A stretch of DNA of 64,000 nucleotides, from the NCBI GenBank assembly GCA_011390785.1, contig JAABRR010000006.1, forward strand, positions 31,493-95,492. Direction: 5' to 3'. The position numbers were made by a program, and so were the translations under genes. Positions 45,852-55,526 of the stretch are shown in pieces; position 1 is the stretch's first letter, and each line of letters begins with the position of its first letter. This DNA is from Sphingobacteriia bacterium (GTDB lineage Bacteria > Bacteroidota > Bacteroidia > Bacteroidales > UBA7960). The notes beneath the pieces are model-generated. The model was not told where the DNA came from, ran no database searches, and worked only from the letters and a program-made list of their open reading frames with translations.

Positions 45852-47507
45852 ATGATCACAACTGCAACAACAACCACTTTCTCAGATCTTTTTCTCAGTG
45901 AAGATACTTTGAGAGCCATTACCGAAATGGGGTTTGAAATACCTACTCCCATACAGGAACAATCCATCCCCGTAATGCTCGAAGGCCACGATATGGTAGG
46001 CCAGGCGCAAACAGGAACAGGCAAAACAGCCGCTTTTGGACTTCCAATTCTGGAAAAAATAAATCCTGATGATAAAAATGTACAAGCCATCATTCTATGC
46101 CCCACCCGCGAACTCTGTGTGCAGATAGCTGATGAAATGGAAAAAATGTCGGCTTTTAAAAGAAACATTAAAGTTCTTTCTATTTATGGTGGCGATTCCA
46201 TGTCGCGCCAGATGCGAGGCTTACGCGATGGTGCCCAAATAGTTGCAGGAACACCGGGTCGCGTAATGGACCATTTGCGTAGGGGAACCTTAAAAATCAA
46301 TTCCCTCAAAATTGCCGTGATGGACGAGGCAGACGAAATGCTCAACATGGGTTTCAGGGAAGATATGGAAACCATCCTGGAAGGTACACCCGAAGAAAAG
46401 CAAACCGTTATGTTTTCAGCTACCATGTCGAAACCAATCATGGAGATCAGCCGCAAATTCCTAAAATCCCCAAAAATAATTCGCGTTGATAATCAAAATG
46501 TTACTGCATCAACTATTGAGCAAATATATTTTGAAACAAGAGGAGCGAAAAAAAGCAACATCATCTCAGACCTTATTTTACTTCATGAGTTGAAACTATC
46601 GCTGGTTTTTTGCAATACCAAAGCTCGTACTGATAGTGTAACAGAAGAACTAAGAAAAGCTGGTTTGAAAGCAGAAGCTCTTCACGGAGATTTAAGCCAA
46701 AGCATGCGCAACCAGGTAATGGGAAGATTTAAAAACGCACAGATCAATGTGTTGGTAGCCACCGATGTTGCCGCTCGTGGTCTGGATGTAAATAACGTTG
46801 ATGCCGTTTTCAATTTCGACCTGCCACATGATAATGAATACTACGTTCACCGCATTGGAAGAACCGGCCGGGCTGGAAAAACAGGCCGCGCCTTCAGCTT
46901 TGCAGAATCAAGAAATGACGATCGTAAAATTTTTGAACTGGAACGGTTTATCAAAATGAAAATCGAGAAATCTACAATTCCTACCCAACAGGAGTTACTT
47001 AGCTCAAACCTAACCAAACTCGAAAATTCTTTGATAACCATCGCAACAGAAAACAACCTGAAAGATTATGAAAAGATTCTGCAGGATATGTATCAGAAAG
47101 GTTTTGAACCTCACCTACTGGCCGCCTGTCTGCTCAAAAAAGTTTTAGACGATAAGGGTATCAGTCTGAAGATTAAGGAGATTGAAAGGCCTGCACGGGA
47201 GAGATCAGCTAAAAACAGAGATACCTTTAACAATTCTGATAGAAAAAATAAAAGTTACAGAGATAATGGACCAAAAGTAAGATTACATTTGGGCCTGGGT
47301 AAAAAAGACAGAATTAAGCCTGGTGACATCGTAGGTGCCATCACTGGTGAATGTAAGATTTCTGGTAACGAAATTGGAGTTATTGATATGTTCGACCACT
47401 TTAGTTACTTTGAAATATCAGAAAACCAGGTAAATAAAGTAATCAAAGGCATGAAAAGAAATACAATTAAAGGCAAAAAAGCCATTCTTACTGTTGCCCG
47501 AAATTGA
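45852..47507 (+). CDS. DEAD-box RNA helicase with DbpA-like RNA-binding end
   Basis: 551 residues. Q motif GFEIPTPIQEQSIP, motif I AQTGTGKTAAF, motif II MDEADEML, motif III SAT and motif VI HRIGRTGRAGKTGR in the two RecA-like domains (about 1-370). The C-terminus (residues about 470-551) has the DbpA/CsdA RNA-binding fold (VRLHLGLGKKDRIKPGDIVG, GVIDMFDHFSYFEI). It likely helps ribosome assembly or mRNA turnover, as in cold-shock helicases. A terminator follows, and a long structured leader precedes it. Confidence 0.9.
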   Translation: MITTATTTTFSDLFLSEDTLRAITEMGFEIPTPIQEQSIPVMLEGHDMVGQAQTGTGKTAAFGLPILEKINPDDKNVQAIILCPTRELCVQIADEMEKMSAFKRNIKVLSIYGGDSMSRQMRGLRDGAQIVAGTPGRVMDHLRRGTLKINSLKIAVMDEADEMLNMGFREDMETILEGTPEEKQTVMFSATMSKPIMEISRKFLKSPKIIRVDNQNVTASTIEQIYFETRGAKKSNIISDLILLHELKLSLVFCNTKARTDSVTEELRKAGLKAEALHGDLSQSMRNQVMGRFKNAQINVLVATDVAARGLDVNNVDAVFNFDLPHDNEYYVHRIGRTGRAGKTGRAFSFAESRNDDRKIFELERFIKMKIEKSTIPTQQELLSSNLTKLENSLITIATENNLKDYEKILQDMYQKGFEPHLLAACLLKKVLDDKGISLKIKEIERPARERSAKNRDTFNNSDRKNKSYRDNGPKVRLHLGLGKKDRIKPGDIVGAITGECKISGNEIGVIDMFDHFSYFEISENQVNKVIKGMKRNTIKGKKAILTVARN

Positions 47508-47552
47508 TGCCCCTTACCTGATCTTAAAAATCAGAACTAAGATCAAGCCAGC

Positions 47553-47604
47553 AAAAAATCCATCTGTTTATTGTTTTATTAACAACCAGGCAGATGGATT
47601 TTTT
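47553..47604 (+). terminator. Terminator after the DEAD-box gene
   Basis: Fourteen-base perfect arms (47553-47566, 47591-47604) with a T-run 3' end, 46 bases past the stop codon. Confidence 0.8.
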
Positions 47605-47733
47605 AATTAGATGGCATTGATACACAATCCTATCAAACAGTTTTTTGCAAATAATGCAAAAGGATGAAAAATATTTTGTACTTTTCGCAAATATTCGATG
47701 GAAGAATTTAAAGATAGATTTCAAAATTAGGAT

Positions 47734-48774
47734 ATGGGCAAACAGGAGCAAAATTTTTCGAATTTACAATCAAATTTCTTAACCGGTATAAAGGAACTAA
47801 TTCCACCTCAGTCATCGTTGGTAAATGAGTTAACCGACCTGCTAAATATAAGTATGGATAGTGCCTATCGAAGAATAAGGGGAGAAACACTGCTTAATAT
47901 TGACGAAATTTCTATACTTTGCAAAAACTTCGGACTATCATTCGATAGCCTTGCTGGTATTCAATCAGGAATGGTGAATTTTTCATACCTCCCTTTGGAG
48001 CCCCTGGCCGAGAACTTTACTTTATACCACGAAAATCTTCTTCAACAAATATCCCGGATAGCTGATTTCCCCCGAAGCCATATTATTTATGCTTGTCAGG
48101 ATTTGCCCCTGTTTCACCATTATAGTTTTCCTGATCTGGCAAATTTCAAGGTTTTTTACTGGAAACGTTCAATCATGAATATTCCGGAACTTACCAATAA
48201 GCAATTTGGTGCAAACACAAAGTTTTCGGATTTACTCGAAACCGGAAAGTCAATTGTAAAAGCCTATTCACAGGTCCGATCTACAGAGATTTGGACTGAC
48301 AATACCATTCAAAGTACGTTAAAGCAGATCAGATTTTACTGGGAATCAGGAGCATTCGAAACCAAAGAAGATGCCCTAAGAGTTTGTGCCGCTTTGCGAA
48401 ATGAAGTAGAAAGCATCCAACAACAGGCCGAATATAGCTCAAAAAAAACGGAAGTAAGTATTCTTAAGGATAGCAAAAAAGAAAATATTGAGCAGGAAAA
48501 CAATTTTCAGCTATACGTTAGTGAAATTGAACTTACCAACAATTGTGTTTTGGTTGATATGGAGCCTGTAAAATTTGTTTATCTTGGCCACTTCTCATTC
48601 AGTACCATGGCAACCCGCAACGAATTGTACTGTTCTATTACAGAAGGTTGGTTGAATAATATTATCAGGAAATCAAACCTTATAAGTGGCGTATCAGAAA
48701 AACAGCGTTACCAGTTTTTCAAAAACATTTATTCAAGAATAGACCAATTAATGTCAAATATTCAAAACGAATAG
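47734..48774 (+). CDS. BetR-like helix-turn-helix protein
   Basis: 346 residues. The N-terminal helix-turn-helix (ISMDSAYRRIRGETLLNID, ISILCKNFGLSFDSLAG, about 30-70) is followed by a long helical domain with FPRSHIIYACQDLPLF and YWESGAFETKEDALRVC that may bind a ligand or partner. This layout is common in Bacteroidota, with unknown targets. It stands alone, after the helicase terminator. Confidence 0.65.
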   Translation: MGKQEQNFSNLQSNFLTGIKELIPPQSSLVNELTDLLNISMDSAYRRIRGETLLNIDEISILCKNFGLSFDSLAGIQSGMVNFSYLPLEPLAENFTLYHENLLQQISRIADFPRSHIIYACQDLPLFHHYSFPDLANFKVFYWKRSIMNIPELTNKQFGANTKFSDLLETGKSIVKAYSQVRSTEIWTDNTIQSTLKQIRFYWESGAFETKEDALRVCAALRNEVESIQQQAEYSSKKTEVSILKDSKKENIEQENNFQLYVSEIELTNNCVLVDMEPVKFVYLGHFSFSTMATRNELYCSITEGWLNNIIRKSNLISGVSEKQRYQFFKNIYSRIDQLMSNIQNE

Positions 48775-48793
48775 CCTGGCTATCTTTTGCTCA

Positions 48794-49066
48794 CTACTCT
48801 TGCTCTTTCTCTCTTCTCTCTTGCTCTTCTTGATGCTTCTGCTTCTGTACCTGCTTTCTCCACAAAAAATAAAGAATTAAGATGAGAATTGGGATAACCA
48901 CATAAAAAATAATATTTTCGATACTATCGAAAAATCCAACAGGATCAGGCTGTTGCCGGGGAATATGAGTTGGAGTTTGAGCAAGGGCTAAAACAGAACC
49001 TATACTCAGAAAAAACGTGAGAAAAATATTTTTAATTCGGTTAGATACTCTTTTCAATATCATCAT
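48794..49066 (-). CDS. Small membrane protein with charged tail
   Basis: 90 residues. Signal-like N-terminus (about 10-30), then one membrane segment (IIFYVVIPILILILYFLW, about 49-67) and a highly charged helix ending QEEQERREKEQE. No domain is recognised. It lies between the convergent BetR-like gene and the CvfB-like gene and may be cotranscribed with the latter. Function is unknown. Confidence 0.55.
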   Translation of the reverse strand: MMILKRVSNRIKNIFLTFFLSIGSVLALAQTPTHIPRQQPDPVGFFDSIENIIFYVVIPILILILYFLWRKQVQKQKHQEEQERREKEQE

Positions 49067-49132
49067 ATAAATTGTTTTAGTATTTTAGAAACAAACAAAG
49101 AAGTAATCTTTTTGCTCAAAAATGAGAACAAG

Positions 49133-49975
49133 TTATGGATTTACAAGGCTGAATCCATCGTCGCCTATAGAAATAATCTTTTTTTTGTAAAGAGCCCCCA
49201 AAGCTTTCTTGAAATTTTTCTTACTCATACCCAATACTTTATAAATATCATCTGGTGAACTTTTGTCTGTTAGGGGAAGATAATCATCATTTTCTTTTAG
49301 AATATCTATGAGCTTACGGGCAAAATCATCAATAACATTTTCGTAACCCGTTTTTTGAAGTCTGAGATCAATTTTCCCATCAGGCCTTACCTGAGCAATA
49401 TACCCATTAATCTTTTGGCCAGGCTTCAAATCCTGAAAAATCTGGTTAGCATAAACCAGCCCAAGATGCTTCTGATTGATTATGGCTTTGTAACCCATAT
49501 CAGAACGCGTCCAGATCAACAAATCTACTTCCTCGTTTTCCTTATATTCAACAGGTTCTATATCGAGAAATTTTTCCAATCTTGCTGAAGCAGCAATGCG
49601 TTTGCTTCTGGTGTCAAAATAGGCGTAAACCAGATAGGAACGCCCCTCTTCCATTTTGGCATTTTGCTCACTAAAAGGAACAAGAAGGTCCTTATCGAGC
49701 CCCCAATCAAGAAAAGCCCCGATACGGTCAACAGCTTTCACTTTTAACCATGCAAACTCTCCCACCTGAATTTTGGGTTTAAGTGTGGTGGCAATGGGCC
49801 TGTCAGACGAATCGAAATAGATAAAAACATCCAGCATATCTTCTGGGTGGGTTCCGGCAGGCACCCATTTTTTGGGCATAAGAATTTCGCCCATTTCACC
49901 TCCATCGAGATAAATACCAAAATCGAGCTCCTTCACCACACGCATTGTATTATATTTTCCGGGTTGTATTTCCAT
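49133..49975 (-). CDS. cvfB: CvfB-like S1-type RNA-binding protein
   Basis: 280 residues from ATG at 49975. Three S1-like beta-barrels are visible (YNTMRVVKELDFGIYL; AWLKVKAVDRIGAFLDWGL; GYIAQVRPDGKIDLRLQ) followed by a winged-helix end (DDIYKVLGMSKKNFKKALG). CvfB-type proteins bind RNA and affect virulence gene expression and translation in Gram-positives; the role here is unknown. The start codon lies six bases after the -7 box of a consensus promoter, so the mRNA is probably leaderless. Confidence 0.85.
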   Translation of the reverse strand: MEIQPGKYNTMRVVKELDFGIYLDGGEMGEILMPKKWVPAGTHPEDMLDVFIYFDSSDRPIATTLKPKIQVGEFAWLKVKAVDRIGAFLDWGLDKDLLVPFSEQNAKMEEGRSYLVYAYFDTRSKRIAASARLEKFLDIEPVEYKENEEVDLLIWTRSDMGYKAIINQKHLGLVYANQIFQDLKPGQKINGYIAQVRPDGKIDLRLQKTGYENVIDDFARKLIDILKENDDYLPLTDKSSPDDIYKVLGMSKKNFKKALGALYKKKIISIGDDGFSLVNP

Positions 49976-49981
49976 AATAAG

Positions 49982-50012
49982 CAAAGGTAAATATTAATCA
50001 GATTCCTACAAA
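49982..50012 (-). promoter_or_regulatory. cvfB promoter (leaderless)
   Basis: Minus strand: TTTG (50012-50009), 19 bases, TACCTTTG (49989-49982). ATG begins at 49975, so the expected transcript start coincides with or lies within a few bases of the start codon. Confidence 0.7.
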
Positions 50013-50346
50013 TGTAAACAGGCCAACTCATTTCGATTCGTGCAAAATGTAAATTAAAGGGTTAGTTATCCGATAAAACTTTTAGCTATGGGAATGAACG
50101 AAAATAATTTTGCTCTGTGCACAAACTATCAACAATGAAAACTATTTTATGAAAGCGCAAGAGGTATAAAGCATTTATTTTAATGTTCAAAAGATATATT
50201 CTACCGCACCAAAAAAAGAACCAGACTTGCAAACTCACAAGTGATAATTAACCAGATTAAATCAATAAAATAAACTGCTATTTGTGAAAAATTTTAAAGA
50301 TATTTGTTTCTAAATTATAAATATAACTGTTTAACAAAAATAATAA
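49985..50346. other. Divergent intergenic region, 362 bases
   Basis: Between cvfB and the uncharacterised T9SS gene. Holds the cvfB promoter near its left end; no plus-strand promoter, repeat or gene was recognised in the rest. Confidence 0.5.
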
Positions 50347-51678
50347 ATGCATAAGTTCAACAAAGGGTTATATTGGATTATTTGGCTTATACTTCAAACA
50401 ATTAATTCCTATACCCAAACGCCTGATACTCTTTCCTGCTGCCGTGACCCCTGGCTTTGGCCCTTTGCTGAAAATTCTATATGGAATCAGCCAATCGGTT
50501 CAAATGCCATTTATGAGCCTGCCAATTTTGAAGATGCATCGAATGTGGGTGCAGATATCCAGCACATATTGCAACTAAATATAGCTGATCCTCTTCAACC
50601 TGTTTTAGGTTCAGAGGGTTTTGGTCCCGGAAGATGCGATGGAATACAAAACCTGGGTTTTTCTATTAAAGTACCAGACAACTGGCTAGTACCAGATGCA
50701 GGCAATAGCCCCTGGGGTCTTACCCCAAACAGTAACTTTGCATTCAGGCTCCCCGAAAGCGATACAGTTTTTGAAGGTGTAATGGTAAGCCGATGCGAAA
50801 TCGGTGGGCCTGTTTATATGCCCTGGTGGATGATATATCCTGATAACCGGAAACATCAAAATATAAGAGGATCCGGACTCCATGGAGGTGGACAGGGCGC
50901 ATCAGGCATGTCAGCCCTGGGAGGTACGATTAGATTGGGTGAACTGATCAACCAGGAGCCAATACGACATACCTTAAAAATCAACCCCTGGGCACAAAAA
51001 TATTGCTACTATTCCGAAGAGATTCCGGGATATAAATGGCCAGCAATAAGTGCTGATAATTACGCTGCTGATGGTTACCAGGGAGAAAACCCAAAAATCA
51101 TTATGGGCTCGCTATTTGCAATACCTCCAGATATAGATATCAATAGCCTTGATCTGAAAACAGAACCTGGTCGGAAGCTATTTTTCACACTTCAAAACTA
51201 TGGTGTATATTTTACTGAAGATGCAGCATGGGATACCTGGGACATTATTGTGGAGCGCGGAGTAGAAGAAGAGTTTGAAATGAAATTTGGATATAGTTTA
51301 CATAGCTCAATATGGAAAAGCGAGCTTAACAAACTTATGAAAGTATTGCACATCATTACTAATAATAACCCTGAAACCATTGGCGGAAGTGGCATACCAT
51401 TACAACCATATGCTCCTTCATTTAATGATGATGCAACAGGTTATATGTCTTATCCGAAAAAATCGAATACAAAAGTATATCCTAATCCAGTGATGGAAAA
51501 TAGAGTTTTATATTTCCAGGAACCACTGCACGTAAAAATATTTAATATCTCTGGAAAACTAATGACCAACAGCAACAAACCCGTAAGCAATATATTTATT
51601 CCGTTGGACAAAGGAATTTACATTTTGGAAATCAAAAACCAGAATGTGGTGCATTATGAAAAGTTAATTGTACAGTAA
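50347..51678 (+). CDS. Uncharacterised T9SS-exported protein
   Basis: 443 residues. Signal peptide (about 1-22), then a Trp-rich domain of some 340 residues: CCRDPWLWPFAENSIWNQP, GSGLHGGGQGASGMSALGG, PWAQKYCYYSEEIPGYKWP and YQGENPKIIMGSLFAIPP. I do not recognise this domain; aromatic residues and secretion suggest a glycan-active or glycan-binding role. The last ~75 residues are a T9SS type A sorting domain (KVYPNPVMENRVLYF). It precedes the Nudix regulator and the cellulose genes, but on a separate transcript. Confidence 0.7.
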   Translation: MHKFNKGLYWIIWLILQTINSYTQTPDTLSCCRDPWLWPFAENSIWNQPIGSNAIYEPANFEDASNVGADIQHILQLNIADPLQPVLGSEGFGPGRCDGIQNLGFSIKVPDNWLVPDAGNSPWGLTPNSNFAFRLPESDTVFEGVMVSRCEIGGPVYMPWWMIYPDNRKHQNIRGSGLHGGGQGASGMSALGGTIRLGELINQEPIRHTLKINPWAQKYCYYSEEIPGYKWPAISADNYAADGYQGENPKIIMGSLFAIPPDIDINSLDLKTEPGRKLFFTLQNYGVYFTEDAAWDTWDIIVERGVEEEFEMKFGYSLHSSIWKSELNKLMKVLHIITNNNPETIGGSGIPLQPYAPSFNDDATGYMSYPKKSNTKVYPNPVMENRVLYFQEPLHVKIFNISGKLMTNSNKPVSNIFIPLDKGIYILEIKNQNVVHYEKLIVQ

Positions 51679-51720
51679 ATCATTTATAAAGTCGCTGAAA
51701 ATTTATTTCTTATCAAACAA

Positions 51721-51750
51721 AGTAGTGTATAAAAAAAGTAGTGTATAAAA
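51721..51750. repeat. Tandem repeat of 16-base unit
   Basis: AGTAGTGTATAAAA occurs at 51721-51734 and again at 51737-51750 (16-base period). Confidence 0.6.
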
Positions 51751-51966
51751 TACAATATATTACCAATTGTATAAAAAAGAATTTAAACATTCTTAGTGCT
51801 TACAAGAAAAAACATGCGTTTTCCTGCTGATTCTATGCAAAGAAACATTCATAAAAAAACACCTATAATAACCTTGGTATCTTATTATTTGCAAAACAAA
51901 CACATTATACAAAATTAATATACAGATTGTGAAATAAATTTGCATTTTAACATATTATTAGAGACA

Positions 51967-51997
51967 TTTGCATAGTGTTAAAGTAACACTATGCAAA
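51967..51997 (+). promoter_or_regulatory. Perfect palindromic operator at the Nudix-regulator start
   Basis: TTTGCATAGTGTTA (51967-51980) and its exact complement TAACACTATGCAAA (51984-51997) are separated by AAG. The right arm ends directly before the ATG at 51998. Position and perfect symmetry fit autorepression by the encoded regulator. Confidence 0.7.
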
Positions 51998-52738
51998 ATG
52001 AAGAAAAAAGTCCATAACAATCTTTCTGTTGACTGTGTTATTTTTGGTTTTGAGAATAACCAGTTACACGTTATGCTCACCAAACGAGAGTTAGTTGATC
52101 CTAAAGATCCGGGCAAAATTATCCTAAGTGACTATACTCTGCAGGGGCAACATATTTATATTGGTGAAAATCTTTATGATGCAGCCACACGAATCCTGAA
52201 AGAAAAAACAGGTTTAAGTAACATATATCTTGAACAGTTTCACACTTTTGGAAGTGCCGACAGATTACTGAGAGAAAAAGATCAGGTATGGCTGAAAGCT
52301 ACATTTCCGGATATTTCACCCCAGGTAATTTCCGTAGCCTATTTTTCTTTGGTTGACAGTTCATTGGTAAAACCCGATAAAAAACATCCGGAAACAGGCT
52401 GGTTTCCTATTAACGATTTGCCTGATCTGGGTTTTGATCATCCCAGGATTATAAACATTGCCCTTGAATATCTCCGAAAAAAAATTCTTAGGGAACCGAT
52501 TGGCTTTGAACTTCTACCCGAAAAATTTACCATTACACAATTACAAAATCTTTACGATAGCATCCTGGGGATCAATCTGGACAAAAGAAATTTTCGAAAA
52601 AAGGTTTCTCAAATGAAATTTGTAATTCCACTTGATGAAAAGCAGCAAAAAGTACCACACAAACCCGCGAGAGTGCACATCTTCTCCTGGGATGTTTACA
52701 AGAAAACCAAAGAAGAAAAACCCACTATCAGCCTTTAA
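51998..52738 (+). CDS. Nudix-related transcriptional regulator (NrtR/AraR-like)
   Basis: 246 residues from ATG at 51998; an in-frame TTG 30 bases upstream lies inside the palindrome and is unlikely. Nudix domain (about 1-150) with a degenerate box: GENLYDAATRILKEKTGL lacks the catalytic Glu of REUxEExGU, so hydrolysis is unlikely and ligand sensing likely. C-terminal winged helix (LLPEKFTITQLQNLYDSIL, NLDKRNFRKKVSQMKFVIPL). Relatives sense sugars such as arabinose in Bacteroides. Adjacent to the GH94-GH9-GH5 genes, which it may control. Confidence 0.85.
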   Translation: MKKKVHNNLSVDCVIFGFENNQLHVMLTKRELVDPKDPGKIILSDYTLQGQHIYIGENLYDAATRILKEKTGLSNIYLEQFHTFGSADRLLREKDQVWLKATFPDISPQVISVAYFSLVDSSLVKPDKKHPETGWFPINDLPDLGFDHPRIINIALEYLRKKILREPIGFELLPEKFTITQLQNLYDSILGINLDKRNFRKKVSQMKFVIPLDEKQQKVPHKPARVHIFSWDVYKKTKEEKPTISL

Positions 52739-52861
52739 TATTGTTCATCATAAAAGGAAATTTTAATTGGGAAATTACGGATAACACAGAAAATATAGTA
52801 AAAAAAATATCTCAGGTAAATTATTTAAAGTTAAATACCATCATATAAAGTTGGTTGAACC

Positions 52862-52948
52862 GAGCCAAGACAATAAAATTGACACACACGCGAATGATTA
52901 TAATTCGCAGCATGGTAAAACATGCAATCAAAATATTGTTGGCGAGCT
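52862..52948 (+). repeat. Dispersed repeat, copy B (decayed)
   Basis: Matches 2941-3057 (minus), with 28 identical bases at 52898-52925. The shared reading frame is broken here by a length difference. It lies in the promoter region of the GH94 gene. Confidence 0.55.
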
Positions 52949-52981
52949 CCATCTGACCACTAAAAAACAAATTATAAACAG

Positions 52982-55474
52982 ATGAAATACGGTTTTTTTG
53001 ACGACCACAGCCGAGAGTATGTAATCACCAATCCAAAAACACCATGGCCCTGGATCAATTATCTGGGTAATGAAGATTTCTTCTCACTGGTTTCAAACAC
53101 TGCCGGTGGGTATTCTTTTTATAAGGATGCCAAATTCCGCAGACTCACCCGCTATCGCTACAACAATGTGCCCATGGATAATGGCGGCAGATATTTTTAT
53201 ATAAAGGAAGGTGAAACAGTTTGGTCGCCGGGTTGGAAACCGGTAAAAACTCCGCTCGACAGGTATGAATGTCGCCATGGATTAAGCTATACCCGTATTA
53301 CCGGTGAAAAAAACCAACTCGAGGCAGAAACACTTTTCTTTGTTCCTCTTCAATCATGGTGTGAAGTACAAAAAGTAAAGCTGACCAATAAAAGTGATCA
53401 GAAAAAAAGCTTCAAGCTTTTTTCTTTTATGGAATGGTGCCTGTGGAATGCTGAAGACGATCAGAACAACCTGCAGCGCAACCTCAGTACCGGCGAAGTT
53501 GAGGTGGATGGCTCAACCCTTTACCATAAAACAGAATACAAAGAGCGGCGCAATCATTATGCATTTTACCATGTAAATGCACCCTTACAGGGCTATGATA
53601 CCGATAGGGAAAGCTTCGTGGGTCTTTATAACGAGTTTTCGATGCCGCAGGCAGTGGCCGATGGAAAACCGCGCAACTCGTTTGCTCACGGTTGGTCGCC
53701 CATAGCTTCCCATTACCTGGAAATAGAACTTGAACCAGGCCAATCCAAAGAGCTGATCTTCATACTTGGTTATGTTGAAAATGAAGATGATCAAAAATGG
53801 GAATGGAAAAATATTATCAACAAAACCAAAGCCCTGCAGGTCATTGATCAATTCAACACGGTTGAAAAGGTAGATAATGCCTTCAACAATCTGAAGAAAT
53901 ACTGGGATGATCTGTTAAGCCGGTTTTCCATCAACAGTGGCGATGAAAAGCTCGACCGGATGGTAAACATCTGGAATCAATACCAGTGCATGGTTACTTT
54001 CAATATGTCGCGGTCAGCATCGTTCTTTGAGGTAGGTATTGGACGTGGAATGGGATTCCGCGATTCCAATCAGGATCTGATAGGTTTTGTTCATCAAATA
54101 CCTTCTCGTGCCCGCGAGCGCATTATCGATATTGCCTCTACCCAGTTTGAAGATGGTGGTGCATATCATCAGTATCAGCCCCTCACCAAAAGAGGAAACA
54201 ATGCCATTGGAGGAAACTTCAATGACGATCCGCTCTGGCTGATTCTTTCCACCACCGACTACATCAAAGAAACGGGTGATTTCGGTATTCTGGATGAAAT
54301 GGTACCCTTCGACAACGACGAGTCGAATGCAAAACCCCATTTCGATCACCTGAAGGCATCCTTCTACCATGTGGTGAACAACCTCGGCCCACATGGACTT
54401 CCTCTCATAGGACGTGCCGACTGGAATGACTGCCTGAATCTCAATTGCTTCTCATCAAACCCCAACGAATCGTTCCAAACTACTGAAAACCAAAAGGGAG
54501 GAACTGCCGAATCAATTATGATTGCAGGTTTATTTGTGATGTATGGAAATGAATTCGTGAAGCTTTGCAGACATATTGGCCGGAATGCAGAAGCCGATCA
54601 GGCCGAAATGCATGTGAAAAACATGGTGGAAGCCGTAAAAAAACATGGTTGGGATGGCAACTGGTATCTTCGGGCCTACGATTTCTTTGGGAAAAAGGTG
54701 GGAAGCCACGAGAACGAAGAAGGTAAAATATTTATCGAATCGCAGGGATGGTGCTCCATGGCCGAAATTGGCAAAGATGAAGGGATGGTGGAAAAAGCAC
54801 TCAATTCAGTAAAGGAACGCCTTGATTGTGAATATGGTATCGTACTCAACAACCCCGCCTTTACACGCTACGTTATTGAGTATGGCGAAATATCAACCTA
54901 CCCGGCCGGTTACAAGGAAAATGCCGGCATCTTCTGCCATAATAATCCATGGATCATGATTGGCGAAACCATGATTGGCCGTGGTGATCAGGCGTGGGAT
55001 TATTACAAAAAGATTTGCCCGGCCTATCTGGAAAACATAAGCGACCTGCACAAAACCGAACCCTACGTTTATTCACAGATGATTGCCGGAAAAGATGCCG
55101 CCAAACCCGGTGAAGCCAAAAATTCATGGCTTACCGGCACTGCCGCCTGGAATTTCTACGCTATAACAAGGTACATTCTTGGCATCAGGCCCGACTATGA
55201 TTCTCTTGTTATAGACCCCTGCATACCTGCAAGTTGGGATGGATTTGAAGTAACGCGTAAATTGAGGGGAACAACCTACAGGATCAAAGTAGAAAACCCG
55301 GAGCATGTAAGTAAGGGAGTTTCGAAATTAACTGTGAACGGGGTTGAAAACCCGGGTAATGCCATTCAAATATCAGCCTTCGCGGGCAAAGAGATATCTG
55401 TTGTCGTGATCATGGGCAATACCGAACCTGCTTTGCAGGCAGAACAAACGGAAGATAATGTTATAAGTGGATAA
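52982..55474 (+). CDS. GH94 glycoside phosphorylase (cellobiose phosphorylase type)
   Basis: 830 residues, no signal peptide, so cytosolic. N-terminal beta-sandwich ([34 protein letters not shown]) and the (alpha/alpha)6 barrel with [17 protein letters not shown] and the catalytic aspartate region DWND at 480-483; [10 protein letters not shown] and [14 protein letters not shown] close the C-terminal part. It would phosphorolyse cellobiose to glucose 1-phosphate and glucose. Start of the GH94-GH9-GH5 run, with 52- and 39-base gaps, therefore likely one transcript. Confidence 0.95.
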   Translation: MKYGFFDDHSREYVITNPKTPWPWINYLGNEDFFSLVSNTAGGYSFYKDAKFRRLTRYRYNNVPMDNGGRYFYIKEGETVWSPGWKPVKTPLDRYECRHGLSYTRITGEKNQLEAETLFFVPLQSWCEVQKVKLTNKSDQKKSFKLFSFMEWCLWNAEDDQNNLQRNLSTGEVEVDGSTLYHKTEYKERRNHYAFYHVNAPLQGYDTDRESFVGLYNEFSMPQAVADGKPRNSFAHGWSPIASHYLEIELEPGQSKELIFILGYVENEDDQKWEWKNIINKTKALQVIDQFNTVEKVDNAFNNLKKYWDDLLSRFSINSGDEKLDRMVNIWNQYQCMVTFNMSRSASFFEVGIGRGMGFRDSNQDLIGFVHQIPSRARERIIDIASTQFEDGGAYHQYQPLTKRGNNAIGGNFNDDPLWLILSTTDYIKETGDFGILDEMVPFDNDESNAKPHFDHLKASFYHVVNNLGPHGLPLIGRADWNDCLNLNCFSSNPNESFQTTENQKGGTAESIMIAGLFVMYGNEFVKLCRHIGRNAEADQAEMHVKNMVEAVKKHGWDGNWYLRAYDFFGKKVGSHENEEGKIFIESQGWCSMAEIGKDEGMVEKALNSVKERLDCEYGIVLNNPAFTRYVIEYGEISTYPAGYKENAGIFCHNNPWIMIGETMIGRGDQAWDYYKKICPAYLENISDLHKTEPYVYSQMIAGKDAAKPGEAKNSWLTGTAAWNFYAITRYILGIRPDYDSLVIDPCIPASWDGFEVTRKLRGTTYRIKVENPEHVSKGVSKLTVNGVENPGNAIQISAFAGKEISVVVIMGNTEPALQAEQTEDNVISG

Positions 55475-55526
55475 AACAAAAATGACAATCAGACCCAAGT
55501 ACTATTTCTCTTAACTCTATTACGAA

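Larger units (their letters stand above)
51679..51997. other. Intergenic region upstream of the Nudix regulator, 319 bases
   Basis: Contains a short tandem repeat (51721-51750), a TAAATTTG (51935-51942) -7-type match without a -33, and the operator palindrome at 51967-51997. No gene. Confidence 0.6.

Noticed and set aside
51968..51997. TTG start for the Nudix regulator
   Set aside because: It lies inside the palindrome; ATG at 51998 fits the family start better.
52739..52981. Second operator copy before the GH94 gene
   Set aside because: Only a weak TAACAC half-site was seen; no palindrome.
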